In this document: piece after piece, positions 1 to 10,648 of the stretch
Numbering within the stretch: position 1 is the stretch's first letter
Layout: every line of letters begins with the position of its first letter
Assembly (NCBI RefSeq): GCF_900111745.1
Contig: NZ_FOIJ01000004.1
Location: forward strand, 310,001-374,000
Direction: 5' to 3'
DNA length: 64,000 nt
Source: Stigmatella erecta
Lineage (GTDB): Bacteria > Myxococcota > Myxococcia > Myxococcales > Myxococcaceae
Notes under the pieces: generated by a model
Seen by the model: the letters and a program-made list of their open reading frames with translations, nothing else
Databases searched by the model: none
Told to the model about the DNA's origin: nothing
Position numbers and translations under genes: made by a program

Positions 1-1121
1 CCCACGGGCTTCACCCGGGCCCAGTCCTCGCTGTAGGCGCTGGGAATGCTGAGCAAGCCATTGCCGCCCACCTGCGAGAGGACGAAGTTCATCGTGGCCT
101 TGTACTTGGCCCAGATGGAATCCACCCACGCCTTGTCCCCCGAGTACGTGTAGTAGGACGCGGTGCCGATCAGGGCCCACATGTTGTACGTGGTGGAGCC
201 CCAGAGGTTGAAGGGCGAGCCGCCCCACTGCAGCTCTCCGGAGGGCCGCTGGGCCTGGAAGAGCATCGCGATGGCGTTGCGCGTGGAAAGCGTGTCGTTG
301 GTGGACACGTACTGGGCGGGCAGCGCGATGCCCAGGTCTCCCGCCCACACGGTCCGGTCCCGCTTCGCGCCATCGACGAGCACGGTGGCGCCCACGCCCA
401 CGGTGGCGTTGTTCTGCCAGCCGCTGGACGGCGGCCCCCAGACGCGGCCCTGGTTCGAGCCGATGGTGTTCATCTGCACCGTGTACGCGCCCGCGTACCA
501 AAGCTTGTCGAGCAGCGGGTCGTTGGAGGCGAAGTAATTGGCGTAGTCCTGGGGGTTCGCCTTGCCGGGCGCGGGGGTGAAGTTCAGGGAGATGCCCGTG
601 AGGTCCACCCACCCGGAGGTCGTCAGAAACAGGGTGAGGTAGCGGAAGCCGCCGCGGAGCTTGTCGGCGGGCATCGTGTACGTGCCCGCCCCCGACACGG
701 TGGCGTAGAGCGCGCCGTCGGGGCTTCCGCCGCCGCTGCTCTGGTCGCTGTTCCTCCCGATGTAGAGGGAGGACTCGGAGAAGGCGAGGCCGAGCTGCTG
801 GCCCGCGCCGCTCGCGCCCGAGAAGCGCAGCGTCACCAGCCCGCCGACTTCCTTTCCAAAGTCATACACCACCAGGGCACTGGTGCCGGACAGCCGGGTG
901 GCCGCGCCGGAGAGCACGTTCTGGGGCGAGCTGACCGAGCCTTCCGTGCTGTGCACCCGGACCGGGGCCAAGGTGCGCGAGGCGGGCGAGTAACTGGAGG
1001 GAGAGCTTCGCGCGAGCGCTCCGGCGGGAGCGGCCAAGGCGGCCAAGGCCACCAGGCTCCACAGGGCCGTGGCCCGGGCGTAGCCCCGCAGGCGGGTTCC
1101 TCTCAGAGACTGTGTTGCCAT
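1..1121 (-). CDS. Alpha-L-rhamnosidase-like glycoside hydrolase (GH78 type), partial at the window edge
   Basis: Reading leftward from ATG at 1121, the frame stays open to base 1 (373 codons), so the C-terminal part lies outside the window. The first ~38 residues form a Sec-type signal peptide (basic start, then an Ala/Leu-rich core ending near ALAR), so the enzyme is exported. Residues ~60-190 look like a beta-sandwich module with ordered YTMPADKLRGGFRYL and WVDLTG stretches. The following part contains WGPPSSGWQNNATVGVG and VDGAKRDRTVWAGDLG, the latter matching the D-G-x-x-R-D-R-x-x-W-x-G-D signature of six-hairpin rhamnosidases, which cleave terminal L-rhamnose from glycosides. The start is backed by GGAGGA about 7 bases upstream. 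The catalytic-domain end is not visible, so the exact substrate is uncertain. Confidence 0.78.
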   Translation of the reverse strand, partial: MATQSLRGTRLRGYARATALWSLVALAALAAPAGALARSSPSSYSPASRTLAPVRVHSTEGSVSSPQNVLSGAATRLSGTSALVVYDFGKEVGGLVTLRFSGASGAGQQLGLAFSESSLYIGRNSDQSSGGGSPDGALYATVSGAGTYTMPADKLRGGFRYLTLFLTTSGWVDLTGISLNFTPAPGKANPQDYANYFASNDPLLDKLWYAGAYTVQMNTIGSNQGRVWGPPSSGWQNNATVGVGATVLVDGAKRDRTVWAGDLGIALPAQYVSTNDTLSTRNAIAMLFQAQRPSGELQWGGSPFNLWGSTTYNMWALIGTASYYTYSGDKAWVDSIWAKYKATMNFVLSQVGGNGLLSIPSAYSEDWARVKPV

Positions 1122-1214
1122 GGACCGTCCTCCAGGAAAGTGGTGCCCCAGCCCGAGATCTCCTGAAGTTATTCCGCTTTGTCAAGTTAAGTTGCTTTTT
1201 CTGTTTTTGTCTTC

Positions 1215-1421
1215 GTGTTTTCACAGGCGGTGGCGCAGCTTCCCTGTGTGCAGGGCGAGACGTCTGTGGTGTGCCACTGCAAGCAAGGATTGGTCAGTGC
1301 TTGCGAAGCTTTGCGCCAGACGAATCCAGGCCGGGCTGTCGAGATCGAGAAGGCCTTGCAGGCCGTGAAGTTGGACGAAGAGCTTCGACGGAAAAGGATG
1401 GCCACAATCGGCCCGAGATGA
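1215..1421 (+). pseudogene. C-terminal remnant of a SitA-like polymorphic toxin
   Basis: A 68-codon frame beginning at a GTG with no good ribosome binding site, right after an AT-rich, non-coding-looking stretch. The product has a Cys-rich segment (residues ~11-23, CVQGETSVVCHC) followed by a charged helix containing VSACEALRQTNPGRAVEIEKAL. This resembles the end of myxobacterial lipoprotein toxins of the Sit type rather than a complete protein: there is no signal peptide, lipobox or N-terminal domain. It lies 15 bases before an intact gene resembling their immunity partners. I infer that the toxin was lost and the immunity gene kept. The family assignment of the fragment is from memory and tentative; it could instead be a genuine small gene. 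Confidence 0.45.
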
Positions 1422-2102
<681 letters not shown>

Positions 2103-2110
2103 AACGCAGA

Positions 2111-2138
2111 CCGCCCCCCCTGTGCTTTGGGGAGGCGG
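2111..2138. terminator. Hairpin between convergent genes
   Basis: CCGCC (2111-2115) pairs with GGCGG (2134-2138) and CCCC (2117-2120) with GGGG (2129-2132), with one C-A mismatch and an 8-base loop. It lies in the 46-bp gap between the immunity-like gene and htpX, which converge, and could end both transcripts. There is no clear T-tract. Confidence 0.4.
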
Positions 2139-2148
2139 CCGGTGCGGC

Positions 2149-3066
2149 TTAGTTCTTCCAGCTGCCGTCGGTCAGGCGCTGGATGCGCTCCTCGAGCGGC
2201 GGGTGGCTGGCGAAGAGCGCCATCATGCCCTCGCCGCGGATGCCGAAGGCCCGCATGCTGGAGGGCAGCAGGCTCGGCTCCCCCTGCTGCATGCGCAGCC
2301 GGTTGAGCGCGCGCGCCATGGCATTCGGGTTCACCAGCTGCGCGCCGCCCACGTCCGCGCGGTACTCCCGCCGGCGGCTGTACCAGGCCACGATGAGGCT
2401 GGCGCCAATGCCGAAGACGATCTGCAGCACCAGGCTGGTGAGGAAGTAGCCCGGCCCCGTGCCCGCGCTCTCCTCGCCGTCCTCGGAGCGGTTGAGGAAC
2501 CGGTCCACGAAGAAGCCCACCACCCGGCTCAGGAAGATGACGAAGGTGTTGAGCACGCCCTGCAGCAGCGTGAGCGTCACCATGTCCCCGTTGGCCACGT
2601 GCGCCACCTCGTGGCCGAGCACCGCCTCCACCTCGTCCCGCTCCATGCCGTGCAGCAGCCCCGTGGACACCGCCACCAGCGCGCTGTTGCGCCGGGCCCC
2701 CGTGGCGAAGGCGTTCATGTCCGGGCTGTCATAGACGGCCACCTCGGGCATCCCGATGCCCGCGTTCTGCGCCAGCCGCTGCACCGTGCTCAGCAGCCAC
2801 CGCTCGGCCTCCGTGCGCGGCGCGGTGATGACCTGGGCCCCCGTGCTCCACTTCGCCATCGGCTTGGAGATGAGCAGCGAGATGATGCTGCCCGCGAAGC
2901 CCATCACCGCCGACATGATGAGCAGCGCCGGCAGGTTCAGCCCCGAGCCCTGCCGGGCGAGGAAGCTCTCCACGCCCAGCAGCCTGGCGACGATGCCCAG
3001 CGCCGCCACCACCGCCAGGTTGGTCAGCAGGAACAGCGTGATGCGTTTGAAGAAACTCCCTTTCAT
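2149..3066 (-). CDS. htpX: HtpX-family membrane zinc metalloprotease
   Basis: 305 residues. HtpX proteases (M48B) degrade damaged or misfolded inner-membrane proteins. Two N-terminal membrane segments (~8-31 and ~43-66) are followed by the zinc site HEVAH at residues 152-156 ([13 protein letters not shown]), then two further hydrophobic segments (~165-183 and ~200-225) and the downstream acidic ligand region [15 protein letters not shown]. Length and order match the family. The frame is open 46 codons further upstream, but that extension is not HtpX-like; ATG at 3066, preceded by GAGAGGGC, begins with the typical [19 protein letters not shown]. It is divergent from the next gene, with no obvious heat-shock promoter. 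Confidence 0.93.
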   Translation of the reverse strand: MKGSFFKRITLFLLTNLAVVAALGIVARLLGVESFLARQGSGLNLPALLIMSAVMGFAGSIISLLISKPMAKWSTGAQVITAPRTEAERWLLSTVQRLAQNAGIGMPEVAVYDSPDMNAFATGARRNSALVAVSTGLLHGMERDEVEAVLGHEVAHVANGDMVTLTLLQGVLNTFVIFLSRVVGFFVDRFLNRSEDGEESAGTGPGYFLTSLVLQIVFGIGASLIVAWYSRRREYRADVGGAQLVNPNAMARALNRLRMQQGEPSLLPSSMRAFGIRGEGMMALFASHPPLEERIQRLTDGSWKN

Positions 3067-3264
3067 GTGCCCTCTCTCTGAGAAAAAACCGTACTCCCAA
3101 CATGCAACGGCGAAAGACGAACGCAAGCCGATATCTCCCTCGCGTTCACCATTGATTCTGAACACCCCGCCCCTGGGGCGCTTCCCAAGGATTGTTGGAA
3201 GCATTCGTTCGGTTTTCTCGAAGGATTCCGCCGGGCAGGCAGCCGGTCATTATATGGTGGCCCC

Positions 3265-3747
3265 ATGGTCCTCTACGCCCTGGTCTCCCTGCTCGTGCTC
3301 GCGGAGCCGTCTGCCGACGGCTGGAACACCTACGCCAACTCGCGCTACGGCTACTCCGTTGCCGTGCCCGCGGGCCTCCAGGGCCAGGGCGAGTCCGGCA
3401 ACGGCGATGGCCAGGAGTTCCAGGATTCCTCGGGCAAGGCCGTCCTCAAGGTGTGGGCCGCGCCGGTGGTGGAGCTCGACGGGACGCCCGAGAGCAAGAC
3501 GGACCTGGCGTGGAACCGGAAGGCCGCCGTGGAGCGGTGGCGCAAGCAGAAGGTGCGCATCACCTACCAGCCCAAGGGCAAGGGCTGGTGGGTGCTCTCC
3601 GGCGAGGATGCCCAGGGGCGCATCGTCTACCTGAAGCAGCTGGAGAAGGAGGGCGTCGTCTACGGCTTCGAGTGGAGCCACCCGAAGGGCGCCAAGGCGT
3701 GGCAGGACGCCACGGCGCGCATCGCCCGCGGCTTCACGCTGCCTTGA
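3265..3747 (+). CDS. Small secreted protein of unknown function
   Basis: 160 residues. A short N-terminal hydrophobic segment (MVLYALVSLLVLA, then EPSADG) is a likely signal peptide. The remainder is a single compact domain with NSRYGYSVAVPAGL and QEFQDSSGKAVLKVW, a pattern seen in periplasmic or surface proteins annotated only as hypothetical in myxobacteria. No catalytic motif is visible. It is divergent from htpX (198-bp gap) and 59 bp ahead of the CorA-like gene, so it may share a promoter region with either. Function unknown. Confidence 0.7.
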   Translation: MVLYALVSLLVLAEPSADGWNTYANSRYGYSVAVPAGLQGQGESGNGDGQEFQDSSGKAVLKVWAAPVVELDGTPESKTDLAWNRKAAVERWRKQKVRITYQPKGKGWWVLSGEDAQGRIVYLKQLEKEGVVYGFEWSHPKGAKAWQDATARIARGFTLP

Positions 3748-3806
3748 TCCGTCCGCGCCCCGCCTGAAGCCGGACTTCCGGACCGGCTGCGCCTATAAGG
3801 CGCTTC

Positions 3807-6128
3807 ATGGATGTGAAGTGGCGTCAGGTGGTGGAGTGGTTGCTGGACGCGGGGCGGGTGGAGTGGACCATCGAGCGGCCCTCCCCCGGCAGTGAGCCTG
3901 CTCCCCGGGAGCTGTTCATCAGCGTGGGCTCCCGCAGCGAGGCCCTGCCCGCGCACCCCCGCATGCTCGCCTGGAAGCTGCCCCAGTGGACGCGCCGCGC
4001 CGTGCGCTCCACCACCGGCACCGTCCTCTTGTCCGCCGAGGCGCTCGATGCGTTCGCCCAGGCGCTCGCCGCCCCCGGCGCGGAGCCCGGCCCCGTGCGG
4101 CTGCGCGTCCACGTGCACACCATCGACGTCGTCTGCGCCAGCCTCCTGGCCGCCTTCCGCATCCTCCATGGCACCTGGCCCGAGGCGGCCGGGGCGCTCG
4201 CCGAGTACCTGGGCGAGTGGGAGCAGGGCCACACCGAGACGGTGGGGGACTACGAGCGCGCCCTGGGCACGGTGTTCTACGCGGCGCTGAACCTCTGGCC
4301 CTCGGAGACGGCCTGCCCCACGCGCGAGGTGCTGGAGCTGATGGCCCGCGTGCTGGAGACCGTGCACCAGCCCTCGGCGCTGGCGAAGCTGCCCGAGGTG
4401 TTCATTCCCGGGCCGCTCTCCCGGCGGCTCAAGGCGGACAAGTTCCTCTACCGCGCGGAGCTGTCGCGCGCCCAGCTCGTGCAGCTCGACATTCCCCTGG
4501 GCGATGTGAAGGACGGGCCCGTGCGGCGCGTGGACGCGCTCTTCCTGTCCTCGCTCCAGGACGTCACCGTGCTGCGGCTCCTGGCGCGCAACGACACGGA
4601 GCACACCCAGTACGGCCAGGGCTTCGACTTCATGGCCGTCCACATCGCCCGGCCCGGCCAGTCCAAGCCCTGGCATGCCTTCTCCCTCAACCCCGAGCGC
4701 GCCGGCACGCTGGCGAACCTCGCGGGCGCGCTGGATGACTTGGAAGGAGACCGGCTGCCGGATGGCGCCCCCCGCGCCCGGGGCGCCCGGCGCTTCGAGC
4801 GCCAGCCCAACGACTATCAGGACCCCTGGTACTCGGATGGCTACGCCAGCCCCCTGGGCCGCGCGACGATGGTGGCCGTGCCGTACTCGGGCACCCGGCT
4901 GTCCCGCCGCGAGCTGTGGGAGTTTCTCTGGAGCGAGTTCAACGTCGGCCGCAACGTGCACGTGCTCCAGGCGCACACCCTGCTGGGCCGGCCCTTCCTC
5001 TGGCGGGGGCCCGCGCCCGAGGCGGAGCTGAAGTCCCGGGGCTTCCGCCGCTGTGACTTGTCCGGCCGGGGCACCGCCTTCCACCCCGCGGTGGTGAACT
5101 CCTTCCTGGGCGCCACGGAAGAGGCGGACGTGCTGCACTACGAGAAGACCGCCGGCCCCCACACCGCGCGCGTCTCCGTCTACCCGAACCGCCTCGTCGT
5201 CGTGTGGGTGGAGTGGGCGCGGCAGGAAGCCGTCTCGCTGTACGCGCTCGCCCAGGAGCAGGCCGCGCTCGTGGAGGGCCCCGCCGCCTGGGAGTTCGAG
5301 GCCCTGCGGGGCCTCGCCCCGTGGCTCGCCCCCCTGGGGCCGGAGCGCTGGATGGTGTACGGCGCCTACCGCATCTCCCGGGGGCGCTCGTCCATGCTCG
5401 ATGACTCCCGTGCCATGCAGGGGCTCTTCCACGCGCTGGCCTCGGGCACGGCCCCCACGCTGGAGAAACTGCCCTCGGAGGCCGCCGCGGAGGGCCGGCG
5501 CGTGCTCCGGGACTCGGCGGGGGAGACGGAGCACTGGCTGACGTCCACCGGGGGCGCGCGGCTGGAGTTCCTCATCGAAGAGGAGGCGCGGGGGCCGCTC
5601 GCCTGTGACCGGGACTTCCTCCTGTTCCTGCTCACCCTGGGACAGCGCTACTCGGCCTTCGAGACGAGCCGGCGCATGGCCGAGGTGGAGCAGCGCTACC
5701 GCACCTCGCGCTGGCAGAGCCTGCGGCCCGCGCGCAGCGTGCGCTCGGACGTCATGCTGTTCACCAACTCCCTGTGGCACACCCGGGTGAGCGAGGATCC
5801 GGACCTCAACGCCCGCTACCTCGCCTGGCACTCCCTGCACGGCATGCAGGAGACGGTGGAGGCCATGCGGGACCAGGCCTCCGAGCTGGACCAGTACAAG
5901 CGCGACCAGTTCGACCGGATGGTGAGCATCCTCCTGTTCGTCTTCCTGCCCGTGAGCCTGGCGTGCGGCTTCTTCTCGGGGGCCCAGTTCCAGGACATGA
6001 GCCCCTCGGTGGGCATCCCCGGCACCACCACCGGCTGGGTCATCTTCCTGGGCTACACCGCGGCCTTCACGGTGCTCGTCTTCGGCACCGTGCTGCTGGC
6101 CCGGATGATGAACTGGCGGCGGCGCTGA
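3807..6128 (+). CDS. Large CorA-like membrane protein lacking the GMN motif
   Basis: 773 residues. The long N-terminal part (~1-640) is soluble and unrecognised. Residues ~640-700 are helical (RYRTSRWQSLRPARS, then HSLHGMQETVEAMRDQASELDQ) and lead into two closely spaced membrane helices (~700-722 and ~740-768). This is the layout of CorA-type divalent cation channels: a long stalk helix, TM1, a short loop and TM2. In CorA the loop carries Gly-Met-Asn as the selectivity filter; here TM1 ends GFFSGAQFQ, so the filter is absent. It may be a non-transporting relative or a channel of other specificity. The start follows CCTATAAGG. The gene stands alone on its strand before a convergent gene. Confidence 0.6.
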   Translation: MDVKWRQVVEWLLDAGRVEWTIERPSPGSEPAPRELFISVGSRSEALPAHPRMLAWKLPQWTRRAVRSTTGTVLLSAEALDAFAQALAAPGAEPGPVRLRVHVHTIDVVCASLLAAFRILHGTWPEAAGALAEYLGEWEQGHTETVGDYERALGTVFYAALNLWPSETACPTREVLELMARVLETVHQPSALAKLPEVFIPGPLSRRLKADKFLYRAELSRAQLVQLDIPLGDVKDGPVRRVDALFLSSLQDVTVLRLLARNDTEHTQYGQGFDFMAVHIARPGQSKPWHAFSLNPERAGTLANLAGALDDLEGDRLPDGAPRARGARRFERQPNDYQDPWYSDGYASPLGRATMVAVPYSGTRLSRRELWEFLWSEFNVGRNVHVLQAHTLLGRPFLWRGPAPEAELKSRGFRRCDLSGRGTAFHPAVVNSFLGATEEADVLHYEKTAGPHTARVSVYPNRLVVVWVEWARQEAVSLYALAQEQAALVEGPAAWEFEALRGLAPWLAPLGPERWMVYGAYRISRGRSSMLDDSRAMQGLFHALASGTAPTLEKLPSEAAAEGRRVLRDSAGETEHWLTSTGGARLEFLIEEEARGPLACDRDFLLFLLTLGQRYSAFETSRRMAEVEQRYRTSRWQSLRPARSVRSDVMLFTNSLWHTRVSEDPDLNARYLAWHSLHGMQETVEAMRDQASELDQYKRDQFDRMVSILLFVFLPVSLACGFFSGAQFQDMSPSVGIPGTTTGWVIFLGYTAAFTVLVFGTVLLARMMNWRRR

Positions 6129-6139
6129 GCGGAAAAATA

Positions 6140-6178
6140 GGCACTCGCCGGCGCCTTGGAGTTTCACCGGCGAGTGCC
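6140..6178 (-). terminator. Intrinsic terminator for the PhoU-like gene
   Basis: Perfect 12-bp stem, 6140-6151 paired with 6167-6178, with a 15-base loop. Read on the minus strand the stem is followed directly by TATTTTT, so it is a classical rho-independent terminator for the gene that ends at 6291. On the plus strand it could also help end the CorA-like transcript, but without a T-tract. Confidence 0.8.
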
Positions 6179-6290
6179 CGCGCACCGCGCATGACACGGT
6201 GCATGAAGGGTTTCCGCGGAGCCCCCTCTACCAGAGGCACTCCTTCCTACGCACGCGGGGAGAATTCATTTCACAGGGGTCTGACATCCC

Positions 6291-6917
6291 TCAGGAGTGC
6301 TCCAACACCACACCTTGGATGACGTGGGCCACCTCGTTGCACTTGCCCGTGGCGGTGTCGAGCAGGTCGTAGATTTCCTTCCATTTGATGACGGTGAGGT
6401 GATCCATCCCACTTTTGAACAGCTGGCCCATGCCCGTGCGCAGCGCCTCGTCGGCCTGCCAGGCCAGGCGTTTGATGTCGCGGCACCCGGCGAGGATCTG
6501 CTGGGGCTTCTTGAGCAGCCGCAGCGAGCCCACCACCTCCTGCACCTTCTCGGCGCCCAGCACGAGCAGCCGGGCCAGCTCGGCCGCATCCGGCAGGGCG
6601 GCCTGGATGCCGTAGGCGCTCAGCCGGGTGGCCGCCGCGTGGGTGAAGTCCAGCACATCGTCGATGCGCGAGAGCAGGGCGTGAATCTGGAGCCGGTCGA
6701 ACGGGGTGATGAACTGGTGGTGCAGCCGGGTGAGGGCGGTGTGGGTGACGAAGTCCCCGCGCAGCTCCATGTCCCGGAGCGCCTCGACGCGCGAGGGCAC
6801 GTCCCGGTAGTCGCTGAGCAGGGCGTGGAGCAGCCGGGTGCCCTCCACCGTCACCGCGCACTGGGCGTCGAAGTCATCGAAGAACTCGTCGGACCGGGGC
6901 ATGAGCTTCTCAAGCAT
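6291..6917 (-). CDS. PhoU/DUF47-family protein
   Basis: 208 residues, all-helical and cytoplasmic. The start MLEKLMPRSDEFFDDFDAQ and the repeated helical layout (RDMELRGDFVTHTALTRLHHQFITPFDR; RIDDVLDFTHAAA) match DUF47 relatives of PhoU, which often regulate low-affinity phosphate (Pit) transporters. No Pit gene is adjacent here, so its partner is elsewhere or different. ATG at 6917 has an excellent AGGAGGTG site upstream, which decides the start; the frame continues far upstream without coding character. The transcript ends at a strong terminator at 6140-6178. It is divergent from fumC. Confidence 0.83.
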   Translation of the reverse strand: MLEKLMPRSDEFFDDFDAQCAVTVEGTRLLHALLSDYRDVPSRVEALRDMELRGDFVTHTALTRLHHQFITPFDRLQIHALLSRIDDVLDFTHAAATRLSAYGIQAALPDAAELARLLVLGAEKVQEVVGSLRLLKKPQQILAGCRDIKRLAWQADEALRTGMGQLFKSGMDHLTVIKWKEIYDLLDTATGKCNEVAHVIQGVVLEHS

Positions 6918-7088
6918 CCCGACACCTCCTGATGGAAGCCAAGGGTTCAGCTTCTCCAGGAAAGCCCAGGCGTCTTTCGCGGGGATTTCGCCTTCATGAA
7001 GAAAGATTGTGCTGCCAGGAGCCGGGAAACCGGGGGCCTTCCGTGCTACGGCAGCGGCTGAGTCCATCGCTATCGAGGAGAAGACTCC

Positions 7089-8486
7089 GTGAGCACGAAG
7101 AACGTTCGCATCGAGAAGGACACCTTTGGCCCCATCGAGGTCCCGGCCGACAAGCTGTGGGGTGCCCAGACGCAGCGCAGCCGCCAGAACTTCGCCATCT
7201 CCTCCGAGCGCATGCCGCTGGCGCTCATCTACGCCCTGGTGCGGGTGAAGAAGGCCGCCGCGCTGGTGAACAAGGCCAACGGCTCGCTGCCGGCCGAGAA
7301 GGCCGACGCCATCGTGAAGGCCGCGGACGAGGTGCTGGAGGGCAAGCACGACGAGGAGTTCCCGCTGCTGGTGTGGCAGACGGGCAGCGGCACGCAGACG
7401 AACATGAACTGCAACGAGGTGCTGGCCAACCGCGCCTCGGAAATTTTGGGCGGCGAGCGCGGCGAGTCGCGCAAGGTGCACCCCAACGACGACGTGAACA
7501 AGGGGCAGAGCTCCAACGACGTGTTCCCCACCGCCATGAGCGTGGCGGCGGCGGAGGCCGTGGTGCAGCACGTGCTGCCCGAGCTGAAGGCGCTCCAGGA
7601 CGTGCTCGCGCAGAAGTCCGAGGCCTTCAAGGACGTGGTGAAGATTGGCCGCACGCACCTGCAGGACGCCACCCCGCTCACGCTGGGCCAGGAGTTCAGC
7701 GGGTACGTGGCCCAGCTGCACCACGCCGCGGCGCACATCGAGCGCACGCTGCCGCACCTGTACGAACTGGCGCTGGGTGGTACCGCGGTGGGCACGGGCC
7801 TCAATGCCCCCAAGGGCTACGCCGAGCAGGTGGCCAAGGAGATCGCCCGCCTGACGGGGCAGCCGTTCGTCACGGCGCCCAACAAGTTCGAGGCGCTGGC
7901 GGCCAATGACGCGCTGGTGCAGGCGCACGGGGCGCTCAAGGGGCTGGCCGCGGTGCTGTTCAAGGTCGCCAACGACGTGCGGTGGCTGGCCTCCGGGCCG
8001 CGCTCGGGCATCGGCGAGCTGACGATTCCGGAGAATGAGCCCGGCAGCTCCATCATGCCCGGCAAGGTGAACCCCACCCAGTCCGAGGCGCTCACCATGC
8101 TCAGCGCGCAGGTGTTCGGCAACGATGTGGCCATTGGCCTGGGCGGGGCCTCGGGCAACTTCGAGCTGAACGTGTTCAAGCCGCTCATCATCCAGAACTT
8201 CCTGCAGAGCTGCCGGCTGCTGGCGGACGGCATGCGCAGCTTCCGCCTCCACTGCGCCGTGGGCATCGAGCCCAACCTGCCCCGGCTCAAGGAGAACCTG
8301 GAGCGCTCGCTCATGCTGGTCACGGCGCTCAACCCTCACATCGGCTACGACAACGCGGCGAAGATCGCGAAGACGGCGCACAAGCAGGGGAAGACCCTGA
8401 AGGAAGTCGCCGTGGAGCTGGGGCTGGTGACGCCCGAGCAGTTCGACCAGTGGGTGCGCCCGGAGAAGATGACGGGCAACCTGTAG
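7089..8486 (+). CDS. fumC: Class II fumarate hydratase
   Basis: 465 residues, the normal length for class II fumarases, which interconvert fumarate and L-malate in the TCA cycle without an iron-sulfur cluster. Family signatures are clear: the N-terminal [13 protein letters not shown], the substrate-binding [29 protein letters not shown], and the fumarase/aspartase signature [13 protein letters not shown] with its catalytic Ser. The GTG start is preceded by GAGGAG at a suitable distance. It is a single gene, divergent from the PhoU-like gene and convergent with the PLD-like gene. Nothing is odd about it. Confidence 0.96.
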   Translation: MSTKNVRIEKDTFGPIEVPADKLWGAQTQRSRQNFAISSERMPLALIYALVRVKKAAALVNKANGSLPAEKADAIVKAADEVLEGKHDEEFPLLVWQTGSGTQTNMNCNEVLANRASEILGGERGESRKVHPNDDVNKGQSSNDVFPTAMSVAAAEAVVQHVLPELKALQDVLAQKSEAFKDVVKIGRTHLQDATPLTLGQEFSGYVAQLHHAAAHIERTLPHLYELALGGTAVGTGLNAPKGYAEQVAKEIARLTGQPFVTAPNKFEALAANDALVQAHGALKGLAAVLFKVANDVRWLASGPRSGIGELTIPENEPGSSIMPGKVNPTQSEALTMLSAQVFGNDVAIGLGGASGNFELNVFKPLIIQNFLQSCRLLADGMRSFRLHCAVGIEPNLPRLKENLERSLMLVTALNPHIGYDNAAKIAKTAHKQGKTLKEVAVELGLVTPEQFDQWVRPEKMTGNL

Positions 8487-8515
8487 TCCTGTCTGCGCCT
8501 CCCTGGGGTGGGTGC

Positions 8516-9202
8516 CTACTCCAGGGAGTCCCAGAGCGCGTCGAAGGCGCGGCCGAAGGGCTGAACGAGCCGCGTGTCGTCGGAGACGAGGACGTTCTCG
8601 TGGTTCACCGCGGCGGCCGAGCGCGTCCAGTTGTAGCTGCCGGTGAGCAGGCGCTTGCGGTCGAAGAGGGCGAACTTGTGGTGCATGTGGGCCTCGGTCC
8701 GGTCCAGCCGGACCGGGATGCCCGCCTCGCTCAGCCGGCGCATGTCCGAGCCTGGGTCCAGCGACTTGTCGTTGTCGCTCACCACCCGGACGCGCAGGCC
8801 CCGGCGGTGCGCCTCCAGCAGGGCCCGGGTGATGCGGTCATCCGTCACGGTGAAGACACACACCTCGATGGAGCCCCGGGCCTCCTCGATGAGCTCGACG
8901 ATGGCGCGCAGGGGCCCCTCTCCGGGGGAGAAGTGCGCCTCCATGCGCGCGGTGTCGGACACCCCCTGGGTGGGCGAGAGGGCCAGCAGCGTCTCCTCCA
9001 GCCAGGAGATGACCTGGCGGGCGCGCGGGTCCGTGACCGAGTCCCGGGCGAGGCTGAAGGCCCGGGAGCGGAAGACGGCCAGGACGGCCTCGCTTGCCCG
9101 CCTGTCCTCCAGCACGGCCTGCAGGGCGCGCCGCTCGGAGCGGGTGAACTGCTTGTCGGCCAGGGTGGCCGTGAGGATGGCGTCGATTTCGGAAGCGTTC
9201 AT
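8516..9202 (-). CDS. Phospholipase D-like protein, single HKD motif
   Basis: 228 residues with one HKD motif, [20 protein letters not shown] (His-x-Lys-x4-Asp), near residues 175-195. Single-HKD proteins act as dimers, each giving one half of the active site; members include nucleases of the Nuc type and mitochondrial cardiolipin hydrolase-like enzymes. The N-terminal ~95 residues ([20 protein letters not shown]...) are a helical region typical of bacterial PLD-like proteins of unknown role. No signal peptide, so cytoplasmic. Whether it cuts DNA or lipid cannot be told. ATG at 9202 lacks a clear Shine-Dalgarno. It is divergent from clpP, with 93 bp between. Confidence 0.72.
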   Translation of the reverse strand: MNASEIDAILTATLADKQFTRSERRALQAVLEDRRASEAVLAVFRSRAFSLARDSVTDPRARQVISWLEETLLALSPTQGVSDTARMEAHFSPGEGPLRAIVELIEEARGSIEVCVFTVTDDRITRALLEAHRRGLRVRVVSDNDKSLDPGSDMRRLSEAGIPVRLDRTEAHMHHKFALFDRKRLLTGSYNWTRSAAAVNHENVLVSDDTRLVQPFGRAFDALWDSLE

Positions 9203-9295
9203 GGGGACCCGGGGAGGCGTCCGAAGCGTAACGCACCACACGCTCGGCGAAGAACAGGCGGGCATGCGGGGCGCAGGGGGGTTAGGGTAGGAGCC

Positions 9296-9898
<603 letters not shown>

Positions 9899-9931
9899 GC
9901 GCGGGGGCCGGGCAATGCCCAAGGTAGGGGC

Positions 9932-10288
9932 ATGAACCGTCCCACCCCCTGGCTGTTGATGACGGCCGCGCTCCTGTCCGGAGCGTGTGCCACCCCGCCC
10001 ACGGGCCGCAGGCCCCAACCCCCCGGCCCCGCCACGGTGCAGGCGGAGCTGGGGCAGCGCGAGGTGCTGCTGGCGGGCGAGGAATACGCGCGCAGCCACG
10101 GCTACACGCTGGCGGAGCGCCGCGAGGCCACCGAGGTGCGCCCCAACTACTGGCGGCTGCGCTTCGGGCTGGCCCAGGAGCAGGGCAAGCTGCTGCACCT
10201 GGAGTTCGACGAGGGCACGGGCGCGGTGGTGCGCGAGGAGATCGTCCCCGTCGCCCCGGGCGAGGCCCCGTCCGCGCCGGGGCCCTGA
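9932..10288 (+). CDS. Small lipoprotein of unknown function
   Basis: 118 residues. A signal peptide ends in the lipobox LSGAC (Cys19), so it is lipidated and membrane-anchored. The mature part has a Pro-rich linker followed by ~75 residues (QREVLLAGEEYARSHGYTL; PNYWRLRFGLAQEQGKLLHLEFDEGTG) suggesting a small alpha/beta fold. It lies 33 bp after clpP on the same strand and may be co-transcribed. No function assigned. Confidence 0.72.
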   Translation: MNRPTPWLLMTAALLSGACATPPTGRRPQPPGPATVQAELGQREVLLAGEEYARSHGYTLAERREATEVRPNYWRLRFGLAQEQGKLLHLEFDEGTGAVVREEIVPVAPGEAPSAPGP

Positions 10289-10367
10289 GGCGCCCGCAAG
10301 ACGCGCCCTCTTTCGGGGCCAGAGCGGCTAGAATGCAGGGGCGGCGTGGCGTGAACCGAGGAAGGGT

Positions 10368-10616
10368 GTGGCAGTGCGTCCGGTGTTGATTTTCCTGGGT
10401 CTCGTGGCGCTGGGCTTCTTCGTGGCGCTCATCATCCGGGGCACGGAGGCCCAGCGGTTGCGCAGGGCCTGGTTCCGCAACACCCCGCTGCCGAGGGTGC
10501 AGGCCGAGGAGTCCCTCGCACGGCATTTGATGGCGCTCAAGGAGCGGTTCCCCCACCGCACCGAGGCCTGGTACCTGAAGAAGGTGCTGTCGGACCTTCA
10601 GCGGGACCGGCGCTGA
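10368..10616 (+). CDS. Small single-pass membrane protein
   Basis: 82 residues with one N-terminal membrane helix (residues ~5-24, VLIFLGLVALGFFVALII) and a basic cytoplasmic tail (RRAWFRNTPLPRVQAEESLARHLMALKERFPHR). The GTG start follows GAAGG. Located 32 bp before another single-pass protein on the same strand. Unknown function. Confidence 0.6.
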   Translation: MAVRPVLIFLGLVALGFFVALIIRGTEAQRLRRAWFRNTPLPRVQAEESLARHLMALKERFPHRTEAWYLKKVLSDLQRDRR

Positions 10617-10648
10617 GCCGCCCCCGGGGGAGTGGGAGTTCGCGGCAA

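Noticed and set aside
3067-3204. 46-codon upstream extension of htpX
   Set aside because: Unlike HtpX and lacking a ribosome site; the conserved N terminus begins at 3066.
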